DNA from: JAKZVK01 sp965237575
Lineage (GTDB): Bacteria; Acidobacteriota; Terriglobia; Bryobacterales; UBA6623
Direction: 5' to 3'
DNA: 64,000 nucleotides
Assembly: GCA_965237575.1 (NCBI GenBank)
Contig: CBDEGI010000004.1
Coordinates: 2,852,001 to 2,916,000 of the forward strand
A program made the translations under genes and the position numbers. How positions within the stretch are numbered: position 1 is the first letter of the stretch; each line of letters begins with the position of its first letter. Of the stretch, positions 35,406 through 43,718 are shown one piece after another. The notes beneath the pieces were generated by a model that did not search any database, was not told the origin of the DNA, and worked only from the letters and a program-made list of their open reading frames with translations.

Positions 35406-36791
35406 CTACGTCTTCGGCCTGTCGGGCCGGCTGACCCGGACTTGCATCGGCGTCGACAGGCTCCCGCCGCAGCTTACCGTCATCGCGTACTCGCCTGGCA
35501 CCGTGCTGGGATGAAGCTGCACGTTGGCTTGCCGATAGCCGTCCTTGTCGGCGGGGCCCAGGTAGCTGACAGCAAGGGCGGCGTCGCCCAACCGCACCTT
35601 CAAATGCTCCCGGCGGACGGACGCGGGAAGGCCCTTGATCCAAAGCGACGCCCAGGTCTGCTTGCCAAGCCATACCTGGTTCTCGTCGAAGGTCTCGGCG
35701 TCGGTCACGCTGACGATCTTCAGGCCGGTCAGCTCGAGCGGCGTCGGCGTGACGTCGACGGAGATTTCAACCGGGTTGCTGAAGCGGCTGCCGGCCGTGC
35801 GGACGCGGACGCTGTGGCGTCCCGGCTCAAGGCCCGGGGGCAGCTTGCAGTTGGCCTGCCAAGCGTTCCCGGCCTTCCGACCGACGTAGATCGGACGCAC
35901 GCCGTAGCCTCCGATCTCGGGGAAAACGTCCGCGTTCTCGAATTCGGGTGGGCTTTCATATCCTCCCGCCGAGTCAAACCACAGTGAAACGTAGTCGTCG
36001 AGGCGGCTTTCAAAGCGCGTCTCCGCGGTTCGCAGGTTGAGGGCCTCGGTGAGGGCAGGAGGCGGCTCGGTTGGGTTGTCGGGCTCGGCGTCCCAGTGGC
36101 GGTAGCAGGCGACGTGGGCCCGTTGCTCGACGACGCTGAGCAACTCGACGCGGGCGAACCCGGCGGCGCGGCAAAGAGCCAACAGGCAGGCGGTGTTGGG
36201 GCCAGTCCAGTTGTCGAGCCGGTTCGCCAGCTCGCCTTCTTCGTAAAACTCCATGACCGGCGCTTGGCCGGGCTCGCCGGCGGGCGCGAGGCCGTCGTCA
36301 ATGACGTACGACTCGACGATCGCCACGTCGCGGGTGACCTCGCATACTTTCTCGAGGCCCAGCAGCGGGTGCTTCAGGTGGTAAAGCACGCCGAGGAAGA
36401 GAACCAAATCGAAGCGCCCGATCTCAGCGGCGGCGAGCTGGTAGACATCCAAGACGCGGTAGTCGACCTTGGCGCCGAGGCGATCGCGGGCGAGATAGAA
36501 GGCCGGCTGCTCGATGTTGTCGATAGCGGTAACGTCGGCGCCCCGCCGCTCCATTTCAAACGCGAACCAGCCGTCCCAGGTGCCGATATCGAGCACGTGC
36601 TTGCCCGAGAGATCGTCGGCGATGGGGAGGCGCCGCAGCCGCTCCTTCTGCTGCTCGAGGGTTTGCAGGCCTTCGAGAACCTCGCCGTCGGGCAGTTCGA
36701 TGCTGTGATACCATCCGCTCTCGGAAAACTCGTCGGCCAGGCCGCGCCAGTGTGCACGCGTCGCTGGGTCGTTGGCGCGGATGCGAGCCAT
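35406..36791 (-). CDS. SAM-dependent methyltransferase with C-terminal beta-sandwich domains
   Basis: A 461-residue protein. The N-terminal half is a class I methyltransferase of the DUF1698/CmoB-like group: WYHSIELPDGEVLEGLQTLE lead-in, motif I HVLDIGTWDGWFAFEM, then VTAIDN and DLVLFLGVLYHLKHPLLGLE. The C-terminal half (about 280-461) is beta-rich with Ig/FN3-like turns (GLEPGRHSVRVRTAGSRFSN, PGEYAMTVSCGGSLSTP), unusual for a cytoplasmic tRNA enzyme. That suggests a lipid or surface-glycan substrate rather than tRNA; this is inference. ATG 36791 is preferred over GTG 36800. Confidence 0.82.
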   Translation of the reverse strand: MARIRANDPATRAHWRGLADEFSESGWYHSIELPDGEVLEGLQTLEQQKERLRRLPIADDLSGKHVLDIGTWDGWFAFEMERRGADVTAIDNIEQPAFYLARDRLGAKVDYRVLDVYQLAAAEIGRFDLVLFLGVLYHLKHPLLGLEKVCEVTRDVAIVESYVIDDGLAPAGEPGQAPVMEFYEEGELANRLDNWTGPNTACLLALCRAAGFARVELLSVVEQRAHVACYRHWDAEPDNPTEPPPALTEALNLRTAETRFESRLDDYVSLWFDSAGGYESPPEFENADVFPEIGGYGVRPIYVGRKAGNAWQANCKLPPGLEPGRHSVRVRTAGSRFSNPVEISVDVTPTPLELTGLKIVSVTDAETFDENQVWLGKQTWASLWIKGLPASVRREHLKVRLGDAALAVSYLGPADKDGYRQANVQLHPSTVPGEYAMTVSCGGSLSTPMQVRVSRPDRPKT

Positions 36792-37207
36792 ACGGTCCAC
36801 GCTATCAGACGGCCTTCAGTAGAGCAACGGAATAGTGGGTGAGTTTGGCGCGCGTACCCTTGTGCGGCAACAGCGGTTGCTTATAGCGGTTGCGAAGGAC
36901 TACAGTCGTTCCCGAGTCGCCTTTAGGCAGCTTCCGCGCGAAGTGCGTCGTAGGCCGGTCGTTCTACGGCCGGTTACGCGTTTGCCGCTCGCTCTGTCCC
37001 CAGGGCGCTTTCAGCGTCCTTTCCAAGCCGGCTTCAGCCATTCTGGATTGCCGATTTGCTTTCCCAGGACAGCCAGATTCTCAAACTGACCCATACAGCA
37101 ATAAGAGAGGGCTTCCTAGTAGACTGTCCCGGAGGGATCTGCCGATCGCGCCCTAACGGGCTAGGGAAGCCAGGGCCGGCACGGCGGTCGGCCCCTACGC
37201 CGCATCC
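36792..37207. other. intergenic region with short palindromes
   Basis: About 415 bases without a gene. It contains a CGTAGGCCGG...CTACGGCCGG repeat near 36947-36971. Near the right end, a diverged copy of the GGCACGGC...CCCCTAC dispersed element (37173-37200) precedes the SGNH-hydrolase start. No clear promoter was found. Confidence 0.5.
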
Positions 37208-38425
37208 ATGAGTCAGCGCTTGAGAGGCTTTCTACAATACGCGGCCATCGTCGTGGTTTCGGCGGTGGTAGCGATCGGTCTGGCGGAGGCCTATCTGGCC
37301 TCGCAGGCCGTGCAGCCCGGTGCCTTGTCGTTTTACGGCCAACTTCATCCGTATGTGATGTTCCGGCCGCAGTCGAACCTGCGTTACGTCAGCTCGGAGA
37401 CGTTCGTGATGTCGCATCACACCGAGCAGGTGCATCACTACACCAACGAAGACGGGCTGCGGGTCAGCGCGCCGGACTATGATCTGCCGCGGGCGAAACC
37501 GCCGGGGCAGTTGCGGGTGGCGGTACTGGGAGGGTCGGCGGTGGAGATCGCCACGACGTTCGAGACAACGTTGCCGGGGTCGCTGAAGACCCTGCTGCGA
37601 GAGAAACACCCGGGCCGGGATATCGAGGTCATCAACGCGGGGATTCAGTCGTCGGTGTCGCGGCAGTCGCTCGTTCATCTGATGTTCACGGTGGCGGACT
37701 ACGAGCCCGACATCGTCGTGCTCTACGACGGGCATAACGACATCGGCATGCCTTTGATGTACGACGCGCGGCCTAACTTCCCGTACAACTTCCAGGTGAT
37801 GCAAGAAGCCTGGGACTTCTATCGAGCGAGACACCAGGATTCGTTGTGGCGTGTCATTCTCGACCGCAGCCATGTGTACGCCGCGCTGTCCGCGCGCTGG
37901 GGTGGGCAGGGCACTACCATGAGTACCGTGGCGAAGGGCCTTCACCGGGCCCCTCATGCGTTGACTCCCGCTCAGATTCGGGGCGATCGAGAGTACGTGG
38001 AACGTTTTGTGACGGAGTACTTGTCGAATTGGGAGAAGCTCATCGATCTGTCGAAGACCTATGGCTTCGACCCGGTTTTTGTGCTGCAACCGACCGGTGC
38101 TTTCGATCGCGAGTACACCGTTGCGGCGCTGCAGCAGGGATTCAACATCGAGGAACAGGCCGCGATGGACTGGAATGATGCCTTTACTGGGATCTACCGG
38201 GAAACGGGGCGGCAGATCGAGGGCCTACAGACTAGTTACCCTGACGTGGTTTTCCTGAATCTCGGCGACTATTTGCTGCCGGCCGAGACGTATTTCTGGG
38301 ACGGGGTTCACGTGTATGACGAGGTGAACATGAAACTGGCCCGGCACGTTTATGACGAGATGAAGAGCGTGGTGGAGAGGGAGCTTCAGCGGTTGGGGCC
38401 GGAGCCTGCTAAGCCGCGGCCGTGA
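37208..38425 (+). CDS. SGNH/GDSL-family hydrolase, membrane-anchored
   Basis: A 405-residue protein with one N-terminal TM/signal helix (AAIVVVSAVVAIGLAEAYLA). The SGNH fold follows: block I VAVLGGSAVEIATTFE with the catalytic Ser after GG, an INAGIQSSVSRQSL segment with the oxyanion Gly, IVVLYDGHNDIGMP (block III Asn), and the terminal DGVHVYDEVN with the catalytic Asp-x-x-His. It is likely an esterase or deacetylase acting on surface polymers. ATG 37208 directly precedes the helix. The beta-helix gene follows after about ten bases, so the two likely form an operon. Confidence 0.87.
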   Translation: MSQRLRGFLQYAAIVVVSAVVAIGLAEAYLASQAVQPGALSFYGQLHPYVMFRPQSNLRYVSSETFVMSHHTEQVHHYTNEDGLRVSAPDYDLPRAKPPGQLRVAVLGGSAVEIATTFETTLPGSLKTLLREKHPGRDIEVINAGIQSSVSRQSLVHLMFTVADYEPDIVVLYDGHNDIGMPLMYDARPNFPYNFQVMQEAWDFYRARHQDSLWRVILDRSHVYAALSARWGGQGTTMSTVAKGLHRAPHALTPAQIRGDREYVERFVTEYLSNWEKLIDLSKTYGFDPVFVLQPTGAFDREYTVAALQQGFNIEEQAAMDWNDAFTGIYRETGRQIEGLQTSYPDVVFLNLGDYLLPAETYFWDGVHVYDEVNMKLARHVYDEMKSVVERELQRLGPEPAKPRP

Positions 38426-38435
38426 GGGAGCGTTG

Positions 38436-39839
38436 ATGATCCGGCTGAGTCCGCGTTACTCGATCCTTCTTGGGGTCCTTCCGGCGGTTGTGCTTTCGCT
38501 TGCTCAGTGCGGGGCTCCGTCCGACCCGGGACTGATCCGAACCGAAGACGACCTTCGCCGCGCCATCGCTGAAGGTACGGGCGAGATTCGACTGGCGGCG
38601 GGCGTGATCGAAGTGTCGGCGCCGATTCAGGCCCCGGAAGGCACTCATGATCTCGGACTCATCGGCCATCCTGAGGGTACGACCTTGCATGTGTCGAGGG
38701 CGTTCGCCGGCAGGTCCGTTCTGGCGTTCCGATCGGCAGAGAACGTGAGGCTCTCGGGGTTCGCCGTCGAGGGGCATCGCAAGTTCGTCGACGAGCGGGT
38801 CGGCATTCCACCGGCCAACGAAGCCTTCACGTCGTTCTACTCGAACAACGGTGTGATCTTCGAAGGCGTGCGCGGCCTGCGCATCACCGGCCTGCGCTTC
38901 ACCGAAATCCCCGCCTTCCCGATCATCGTCAACCAGGGCCAAGACGTGCGGATCGAGGACGTCCACGTTCGCAACTCGGGCTCGCTCAATGAGAACGGAC
39001 GAAACAACACGTCCGGCGGCATCTTGCTCGAGGAAGGCACGGCGGAATTCACGGTTCGCAACTGCACGTTTGAGAACGTGCGCGGCAACGGCATCTGGAC
39101 GCATTCGCGATACGAATCACCGCGCAACCGCGACGGGCTGATCGAAGGCAACCGGTTCAAATACATCGCGCGCGACGCCATTCAGATCGGCCACGCGACG
39201 CGTGTTCGCGTCGAAGGCAATCACGGTGAGCGTATCGGCTACCCCTTCCACTACACCGACGTCGAAGGCAAGGGGTACCCGGTCGGTATTGACACGGCGG
39301 GCAACACCGACGAGAGCGTCTACGCCAACAACACGTTCAACGAGATCAACGGCAAGTGTATCGACCTCGACGGCTTTCATCATGGCGAGGTGCGCGGCAA
39401 CCGCTGCGCGAACAAAGGCGCGGCGGTCGACTATCCGCTGGGGCACTTCGCGATCATCATGAACAACACGAATCCCGACATGAAATCCGAGAAGATCGTG
39501 ATCGAAGACAACGAGATCGACGGCGCGGTGTACGGTGGCCTGTTCATCATCGGCAGCAACCATCGGGTCGTCAACAACCGCTTCCGCAACTTGAATCGGG
39601 TGCGTTGCGAGGAGGGCTCGGCGGACCTTCGCTGCCACTTCTGGCTCGACGAGCCGGCGTTGCTGTGGACCGGGATCTACCTCGGGCGACAAGCCGAGCG
39701 TCCGGCCCTGACAAAGGACAACCTGATCGAAGACAACGTGGTTGAGGGGTTCGGGATGGATTCCAACTGTTTTGGCGTCGCTCCCGGCGTCAACCTTTCT
39801 GCTAACCGCATCAAGAACAACCTTTGCCGCGAACAGTAG
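38436..39839 (+). CDS. right-handed parallel beta-helix protein, probable lipoprotein
   Basis: A 467-residue protein. The signal segment ends in SLAQCGAPSD, a lipobox-like site. The body consists of beta-helix coils with repeated N-x-F/I patterns: VRNCTFENVRGNGIWTHSRY, IEGNRFKYIARDAIQIG, VYANNTFNEINGKCIDLDGF and IEDNEIDGAVYGGLFIIGSN. Such folds occur in polysaccharide lyases and epimerases and in surface adhesins; no lyase catalytic set can be assigned. ATG 38436 is preceded by GAGGGAG at a fair distance. It is cotranscribed with the SGNH hydrolase by position, so a carbohydrate-surface role is plausible. Confidence 0.85.
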   Translation: MIRLSPRYSILLGVLPAVVLSLAQCGAPSDPGLIRTEDDLRRAIAEGTGEIRLAAGVIEVSAPIQAPEGTHDLGLIGHPEGTTLHVSRAFAGRSVLAFRSAENVRLSGFAVEGHRKFVDERVGIPPANEAFTSFYSNNGVIFEGVRGLRITGLRFTEIPAFPIIVNQGQDVRIEDVHVRNSGSLNENGRNNTSGGILLEEGTAEFTVRNCTFENVRGNGIWTHSRYESPRNRDGLIEGNRFKYIARDAIQIGHATRVRVEGNHGERIGYPFHYTDVEGKGYPVGIDTAGNTDESVYANNTFNEINGKCIDLDGFHHGEVRGNRCANKGAAVDYPLGHFAIIMNNTNPDMKSEKIVIEDNEIDGAVYGGLFIIGSNHRVVNNRFRNLNRVRCEEGSADLRCHFWLDEPALLWTGIYLGRQAERPALTKDNLIEDNVVEGFGMDSNCFGVAPGVNLSANRIKNNLCREQ

Positions 39840-40188
39840 GTGCCAAGCTCCTCATCGCCTCGTAGCGCCCCGTACTACGGGGCTCGAAGGACCGATGGGT
39901 TCAGCTACCGGCCCTACTATAGGCGCGACTCGGGGCGGGGTCCGCCGGCAGCTCAAGGACTGTATCTGTAGCGCCAGGCCAATGGGCGAGACGGAGCCCT
40001 TTCGTCCGCTTCCAGGGTTCGTTGCCCCGTTCTTCGGTGTTCTTGGTGATGGAGAAACTCAATTGTACGCGCGGCGGAGTCGCTGGGGTTGGGGTCGCTA
40101 TCCCTGCCTGACCCAACCTCACGTTTACGGGCAATGCCGGAACTTGTGCGAGCGTGTCGGTGTCTACCATCACAGATAGCTACAGTCC
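39840..40188. other. intergenic region with hairpin and a repeat fragment
   Basis: About 350 bases. A perfect GCCCCGT-ACT-ACGGGGC hairpin at 39867-39883, 27 bases after the beta-helix gene, may mark its 3' end. Around 39988-40010 there is GACGGAGCCCTTTCGTCC, similar to the dispersed GGGGACGGAGCCC element of the 46-52 kb region. No gene is supported. Confidence 0.5.
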
Positions 40189-40842
40189 ATGCCGACTGAC
40201 CTACCGAACAAGTGGGGCCGCTGGGTGCGGCTGATGGAGTGGCTGTTCAGAATCTCGCTGCTCTTCCCGGTGGCCGGTTGGGGTTGGGTTGCCCTCCTGC
40301 AACTTCGCGGCGGGTGGCGGCTAGTCCTCCACACGATCGAGGCTGCGTTCCTCTCGTCAATCGACGATGAGTGCTTGTCCATTGAACAATCTGCCCAGGT
40401 CTACGAGGGTTTCTTCAATCCTCTGCTGGCTTCGACTTGGGTGGCTTTGATCCTGTTCGGATGTTGCCAGCTCGCGAAACGAAAGACTCGGCTCGCCAAT
40501 GCCAACGCTTCGCCGCCGCTCGAAGGTTGGCGCCGATGGGGGAGGGTCGCCGGGATTGTAATGGTCAGCTTGGTCTCCTGCCCTGCGGCAGCGGGGTGGC
40601 TAGTCGTGCTGTTCCGGTTCATCCAAGAAGGCCGAGGATGGGTGAACGTCCGCTGGGCAATCGGTGAGCTCTGGGCTCAGTCCGGTGAGCTGTGGATTCT
40701 AGGAAGGGACTGCGACTATTGGCGTTGGCTGGAGCCTGGCGAGGCGGTGTTCTTCGACGGCCTATTCGAATGGACATGGATCGCCTTCGCCGGATGCGCC
40801 ATCTGCTGGGCTTTGCTGAGGGTGCTCCGATACTCTGTGTGA
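40189..40842 (+). CDS. four-TM membrane protein of unknown function
   Basis: A 217-residue protein with hydrophobic segments at about 19-45 (LFRISLLFPVAGWGWVALLQ), 82-98, 115-140 (GIVMVSLVSCPAAAGWLVVL) and 190-212. It is rich in Trp and has paired Cys residues (DDECLS, RDCDYW), perhaps in an exported loop. I recognise no family. ATG 40189 is reasonable but no strong Shine-Dalgarno is seen. Flanked by the beta-helix and dimethylformamidase-like genes in the same direction. Confidence 0.6.
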   Translation: MPTDLPNKWGRWVRLMEWLFRISLLFPVAGWGWVALLQLRGGWRLVLHTIEAAFLSSIDDECLSIEQSAQVYEGFFNPLLASTWVALILFGCCQLAKRKTRLANANASPPLEGWRRWGRVAGIVMVSLVSCPAAAGWLVVLFRFIQEGRGWVNVRWAIGELWAQSGELWILGRDCDYWRWLEPGEAVFFDGLFEWTWIAFAGCAICWALLRVLRYSV

Positions 40843-40953
40843 TCGGTGGGCCTGGACGACACACCTTAGCCGGTTGCCCTTCTGAACGAATTACTGGAGG
40901 CCAGAGCCGTTGGTTGGATCACCGCTGCAGGGCTCGCAGTTTTTCCGCGCGGA

Positions 40954-40982
40954 TTGACAACGCCTTTCTCCTGGCCTACCAT
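40954..40982 (+). promoter_or_regulatory. sigma-70-type promoter for the dimethylformamidase-like gene
   Basis: TTGACA at 40954-40959, a 17-base spacer, TACCAT at 40977-40982. The -35 hexamer is perfect consensus. It lies 21 bases before the ATG at 41004, which has CAGGAG as Shine-Dalgarno. Confidence 0.65.
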
Positions 40983-41003
40983 CGGAGCGTTCGCAGGAGC
41001 ACA

Positions 41004-42518
41004 ATGAGCGCAGGCCCGAAGTCTCCGCCAGGCCGACGCGACTTTCTGAAAAGAACGGTCGCCGCAACCGCCCTTTCGGTTCTCCCCTCCTGCTCGACGC
41101 CGGACCCCGCTCGCGGCTACCTCGTCGAGCAGGAGAACCGCAAGCCGGGCGCCGGCGACTGGCAGCTCACCCGCCTGCGCCTCGACCGCCGCGACGGCTA
41201 CCGATCCCCTTGGGTCGAGGGCTACTGCTCGCACCAGAGCATCGAAGCCGGCGAAACTCTCGGCATCATGGTCAGCACGAACCCGCCCCAACGGTTTCAG
41301 ATCGAGATCTTCCGCACGGGCTACTACGGTGGCCGGGGCGCGCGGTTGATGACCACGCTCGGGCCATTCGAGGGTACGACGCAACCCCCCGAAGTGGACG
41401 AGCTTCGCTTGCGCGAATGCCGCTGGGAGCCGAGCGTTGAGATCAAGATTCCCGACGACTGGCTGAGCGGTGTCTACGTCGGGCGACTGAGCCTGCTCAC
41501 CGAGTCGGCGGAGAAGGCGCCGTGGCAGAGCTACGTCATCTTCATTGTGCGCGACCGCCGCCAGGCCGACGTGCTGTTCCAGTGCAGCGACAACACCTGG
41601 CAGGCTTACAACCGCTGGCCCGACGACTACTCGCTCTATACGCACCCCGAAGGCCCGCTCGTCTCCACAGTGGAGGTCAGTTTCGACCGTCCCTACGGCC
41701 TCTACCCGCAGATCTTCCGGAACCCGCAGTCGGTGGGCTCGGGCGAGTACCTGCTGTGGGAGTACCCGCTCGCCTATTGGCTCGAGCAGCAAGGCTACGA
41801 CGTCACCTACTGCTCGAACAGCGACATGATCGACCCGGCCCAGCCCTTGCGCGCCAAGGTGTTCATCAGCGTCGGCCATGACGAGTACTGGGACCTGCGG
41901 CAGTACGACAGCGCGCTAGCGGCCGTCAAGGAGGGCGTCAGCGAACTCTACCTGTCGGGGAACTCGGTGTGCTTCGTGAGCCCGTTCCGCGAAAGTCATG
42001 ACGGGCGGGCCAACCGCATCATCACGCGCGCGGGCCGCTACGGCGGCCTGACCGAAGCCGAGGAGCCCAAGATGGGGCCGTTTCCGATGAAGGGTCCCAA
42101 CGAGAACCTGCTGATGGGCGCGCGCACAATCACGCCCTTCAATGGCGGCGGCGACTGGATCGTGACCAAGCCCAATCACTGGATCTTCGAGGGCGCCGGC
42201 GTCAAGAAGGGTGATCGCGTCCCGGGTCTTGTTGGCTGGGAGTTCCACGGTGACCCGGCCGACCTGCCGGGCCTCGAGATCGTCGCCGACGGCATTGCGC
42301 TCAGCGGCGGCACTCGCCCCGCGCATTGGACGGCCACTGTGTATCCGGGGCCGCGGGACAACTTCGTCTTCAATGCGGCAACCATCTTCTGGGCGCAGGG
42401 CTTGTCGTCGCCGCCGGGGCACACGCTACCCTGGTCGCACTGGTCGCGCCCGCATGGGCCGGATGGGCGGGTGCAGCGCATCACGCAGAACGTCCTCCGG
42501 CGCGCGATCGCCGGGTAG
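41004..42518 (+). CDS. exported N,N-dimethylformamidase-large-subunit-like protein
   Basis: A 504-residue protein. The N-terminus has a twin-arginine signal (GRRDFLKRTVAATALSVLPS) ending near a Cys that could be lipidated (SCSTPDP). The body matches the C-terminal domain of the DMFase beta subunit: FRTGYYGGRGARLM, VLFQCSDNTWQAYNRW, SYGRPY-like VSFDRPYGLY, and KVFISVGHDEYWDLRQYDSA. In true DMFase this fold holds an iron site formed by two Tyr and a Glu; the Tat signal here implies an extracytoplasmic enzyme on a different substrate. ATG 41004 has CAGGAG upstream and a consensus promoter. The amidohydrolase gene follows closely. Confidence 0.85.
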   Translation: MSAGPKSPPGRRDFLKRTVAATALSVLPSCSTPDPARGYLVEQENRKPGAGDWQLTRLRLDRRDGYRSPWVEGYCSHQSIEAGETLGIMVSTNPPQRFQIEIFRTGYYGGRGARLMTTLGPFEGTTQPPEVDELRLRECRWEPSVEIKIPDDWLSGVYVGRLSLLTESAEKAPWQSYVIFIVRDRRQADVLFQCSDNTWQAYNRWPDDYSLYTHPEGPLVSTVEVSFDRPYGLYPQIFRNPQSVGSGEYLLWEYPLAYWLEQQGYDVTYCSNSDMIDPAQPLRAKVFISVGHDEYWDLRQYDSALAAVKEGVSELYLSGNSVCFVSPFRESHDGRANRIITRAGRYGGLTEAEEPKMGPFPMKGPNENLLMGARTITPFNGGGDWIVTKPNHWIFEGAGVKKGDRVPGLVGWEFHGDPADLPGLEIVADGIALSGGTRPAHWTATVYPGPRDNFVFNAATIFWAQGLSSPPGHTLPWSHWSRPHGPDGRVQRITQNVLRRAIAG

Positions 42519-42579
42519 CGACGGTCGCCCTCGCTATCGACCGCCACATCCTCTTCTCTCTCCTGCTGTCCAACAAACC

Positions 42580-43575
42580 ATGGCCAACCACTTCCCAGTT
42601 CTCGACTCTGACTTCGAGATCTTCCAGCGAGAGCTCAACAGATTCCTCCCTGACCGCATCTACGACGCGCACTGCCACCTCTGGGAAAGGAGCCAGTTCC
42701 CCGGCGGCAAGCCGGCGCTGATCGACCAAGGCCCCGAGTCGGTGGGCTTTGCCGTCTACAAAAGGTCGATGGAAGAGCTAACGCCGGGACGCCGATACTC
42801 CGGCCTCTTCTTCGGCTTCCCGCACGCCGAGGCGGACATCGACGCCGCCAACGATTTTCTCGCCCGCGAGGTCGAAGCCGATCCGGACTCGCACGCGCAG
42901 ATGCTGATCCGCCCGGGGATGGACCCCGAGTTTGTCCGCGAGACCGTCAAGCGCGACGGCTTCGTGGGGTTGAAGTGCTATCACGTTTGGGCGACCGAGA
43001 AGCCGACTTTCAATGCGAAGGTCGAAAGCTTCCTGCCTGAGGAGCACGTACGCGTCGCCCATGAGTTGGGGCTCTCGATTACGTTGCACATGGTCCGTCC
43101 GCGCGCCATGGCCGATCCGCTGAATCAGCAGACGATTCGAGCCTTCGCCGAACGCTACCCCAATATGCGATTCATCCTGGCGCACGCGGCGCGCGGGTTT
43201 AATCCGCACCACACGATCGAAGGAATCGGCGCGCTGCGGGGGTTGCGCAACGTCTGGTGCGATACGAGCGCCGTGACCGACGCCGGGGCGTTCGAGGCCA
43301 TCATCGACACGCTTGGATACGACCGTTTGCTCTACGGCTCGGACTTCCCGGTGTCGCACGAGCGGGGGCGGTGCGTGGCGATTGGCGACTCGTTCCTGTG
43401 GTTGTCGGAAGCGAATACGAAGTTTGAGACGAACTATGCTGACCTGCAACCTGCGTTGGTCGGCATCGAGTCGTTGCGGGTGCACAAGATTGCCTGCCAC
43501 AGCCTCAAGCTCAGCGATTCGCAAGTCGAGGCGATCTTCTTCGGCAACGCGGCGGAGATGTACGGCGTGACGTGA
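42580..43575 (+). CDS. amidohydrolase (TIM-barrel metal-dependent hydrolase)
   Basis: A 331-residue amidohydrolase_2-type protein. Metal-site features are the N-terminal IYDAHCHLWER (HxH), SITLHMVRPR, FILAHAARGF and the C-terminal LYGSDFPVSHERG with the conserved Asp. Such enzymes hydrolyse or decarboxylate small cyclic substrates in the cytoplasm. ATG 42580 opens a natural N-terminus; the longer upstream frame overlaps the previous gene. It lies 61 bases after the dimethylformamidase-like gene and probably shares its promoter, suggesting a joint amide-breakdown route, though the substrate is unknown. Confidence 0.88.
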   Translation: MANHFPVLDSDFEIFQRELNRFLPDRIYDAHCHLWERSQFPGGKPALIDQGPESVGFAVYKRSMEELTPGRRYSGLFFGFPHAEADIDAANDFLAREVEADPDSHAQMLIRPGMDPEFVRETVKRDGFVGLKCYHVWATEKPTFNAKVESFLPEEHVRVAHELGLSITLHMVRPRAMADPLNQQTIRAFAERYPNMRFILAHAARGFNPHHTIEGIGALRGLRNVWCDTSAVTDAGAFEAIIDTLGYDRLLYGSDFPVSHERGRCVAIGDSFLWLSEANTKFETNYADLQPALVGIESLRVHKIACHSLKLSDSQVEAIFFGNAAEMYGVT

Positions 43576-43718
43576 GTCTTCTTGTTGGGCGTTGAACAAG
43601 CACGCAGCTCCAACAAACACTCTGAGCCGTATTAACAACGCGTCGGTCCGAACCTCCACACAGCCGAGTCCCAAAGACGGGCTGCTATCATGACATTGGA
43701 TTCTCTTCGGAGCGTGCG

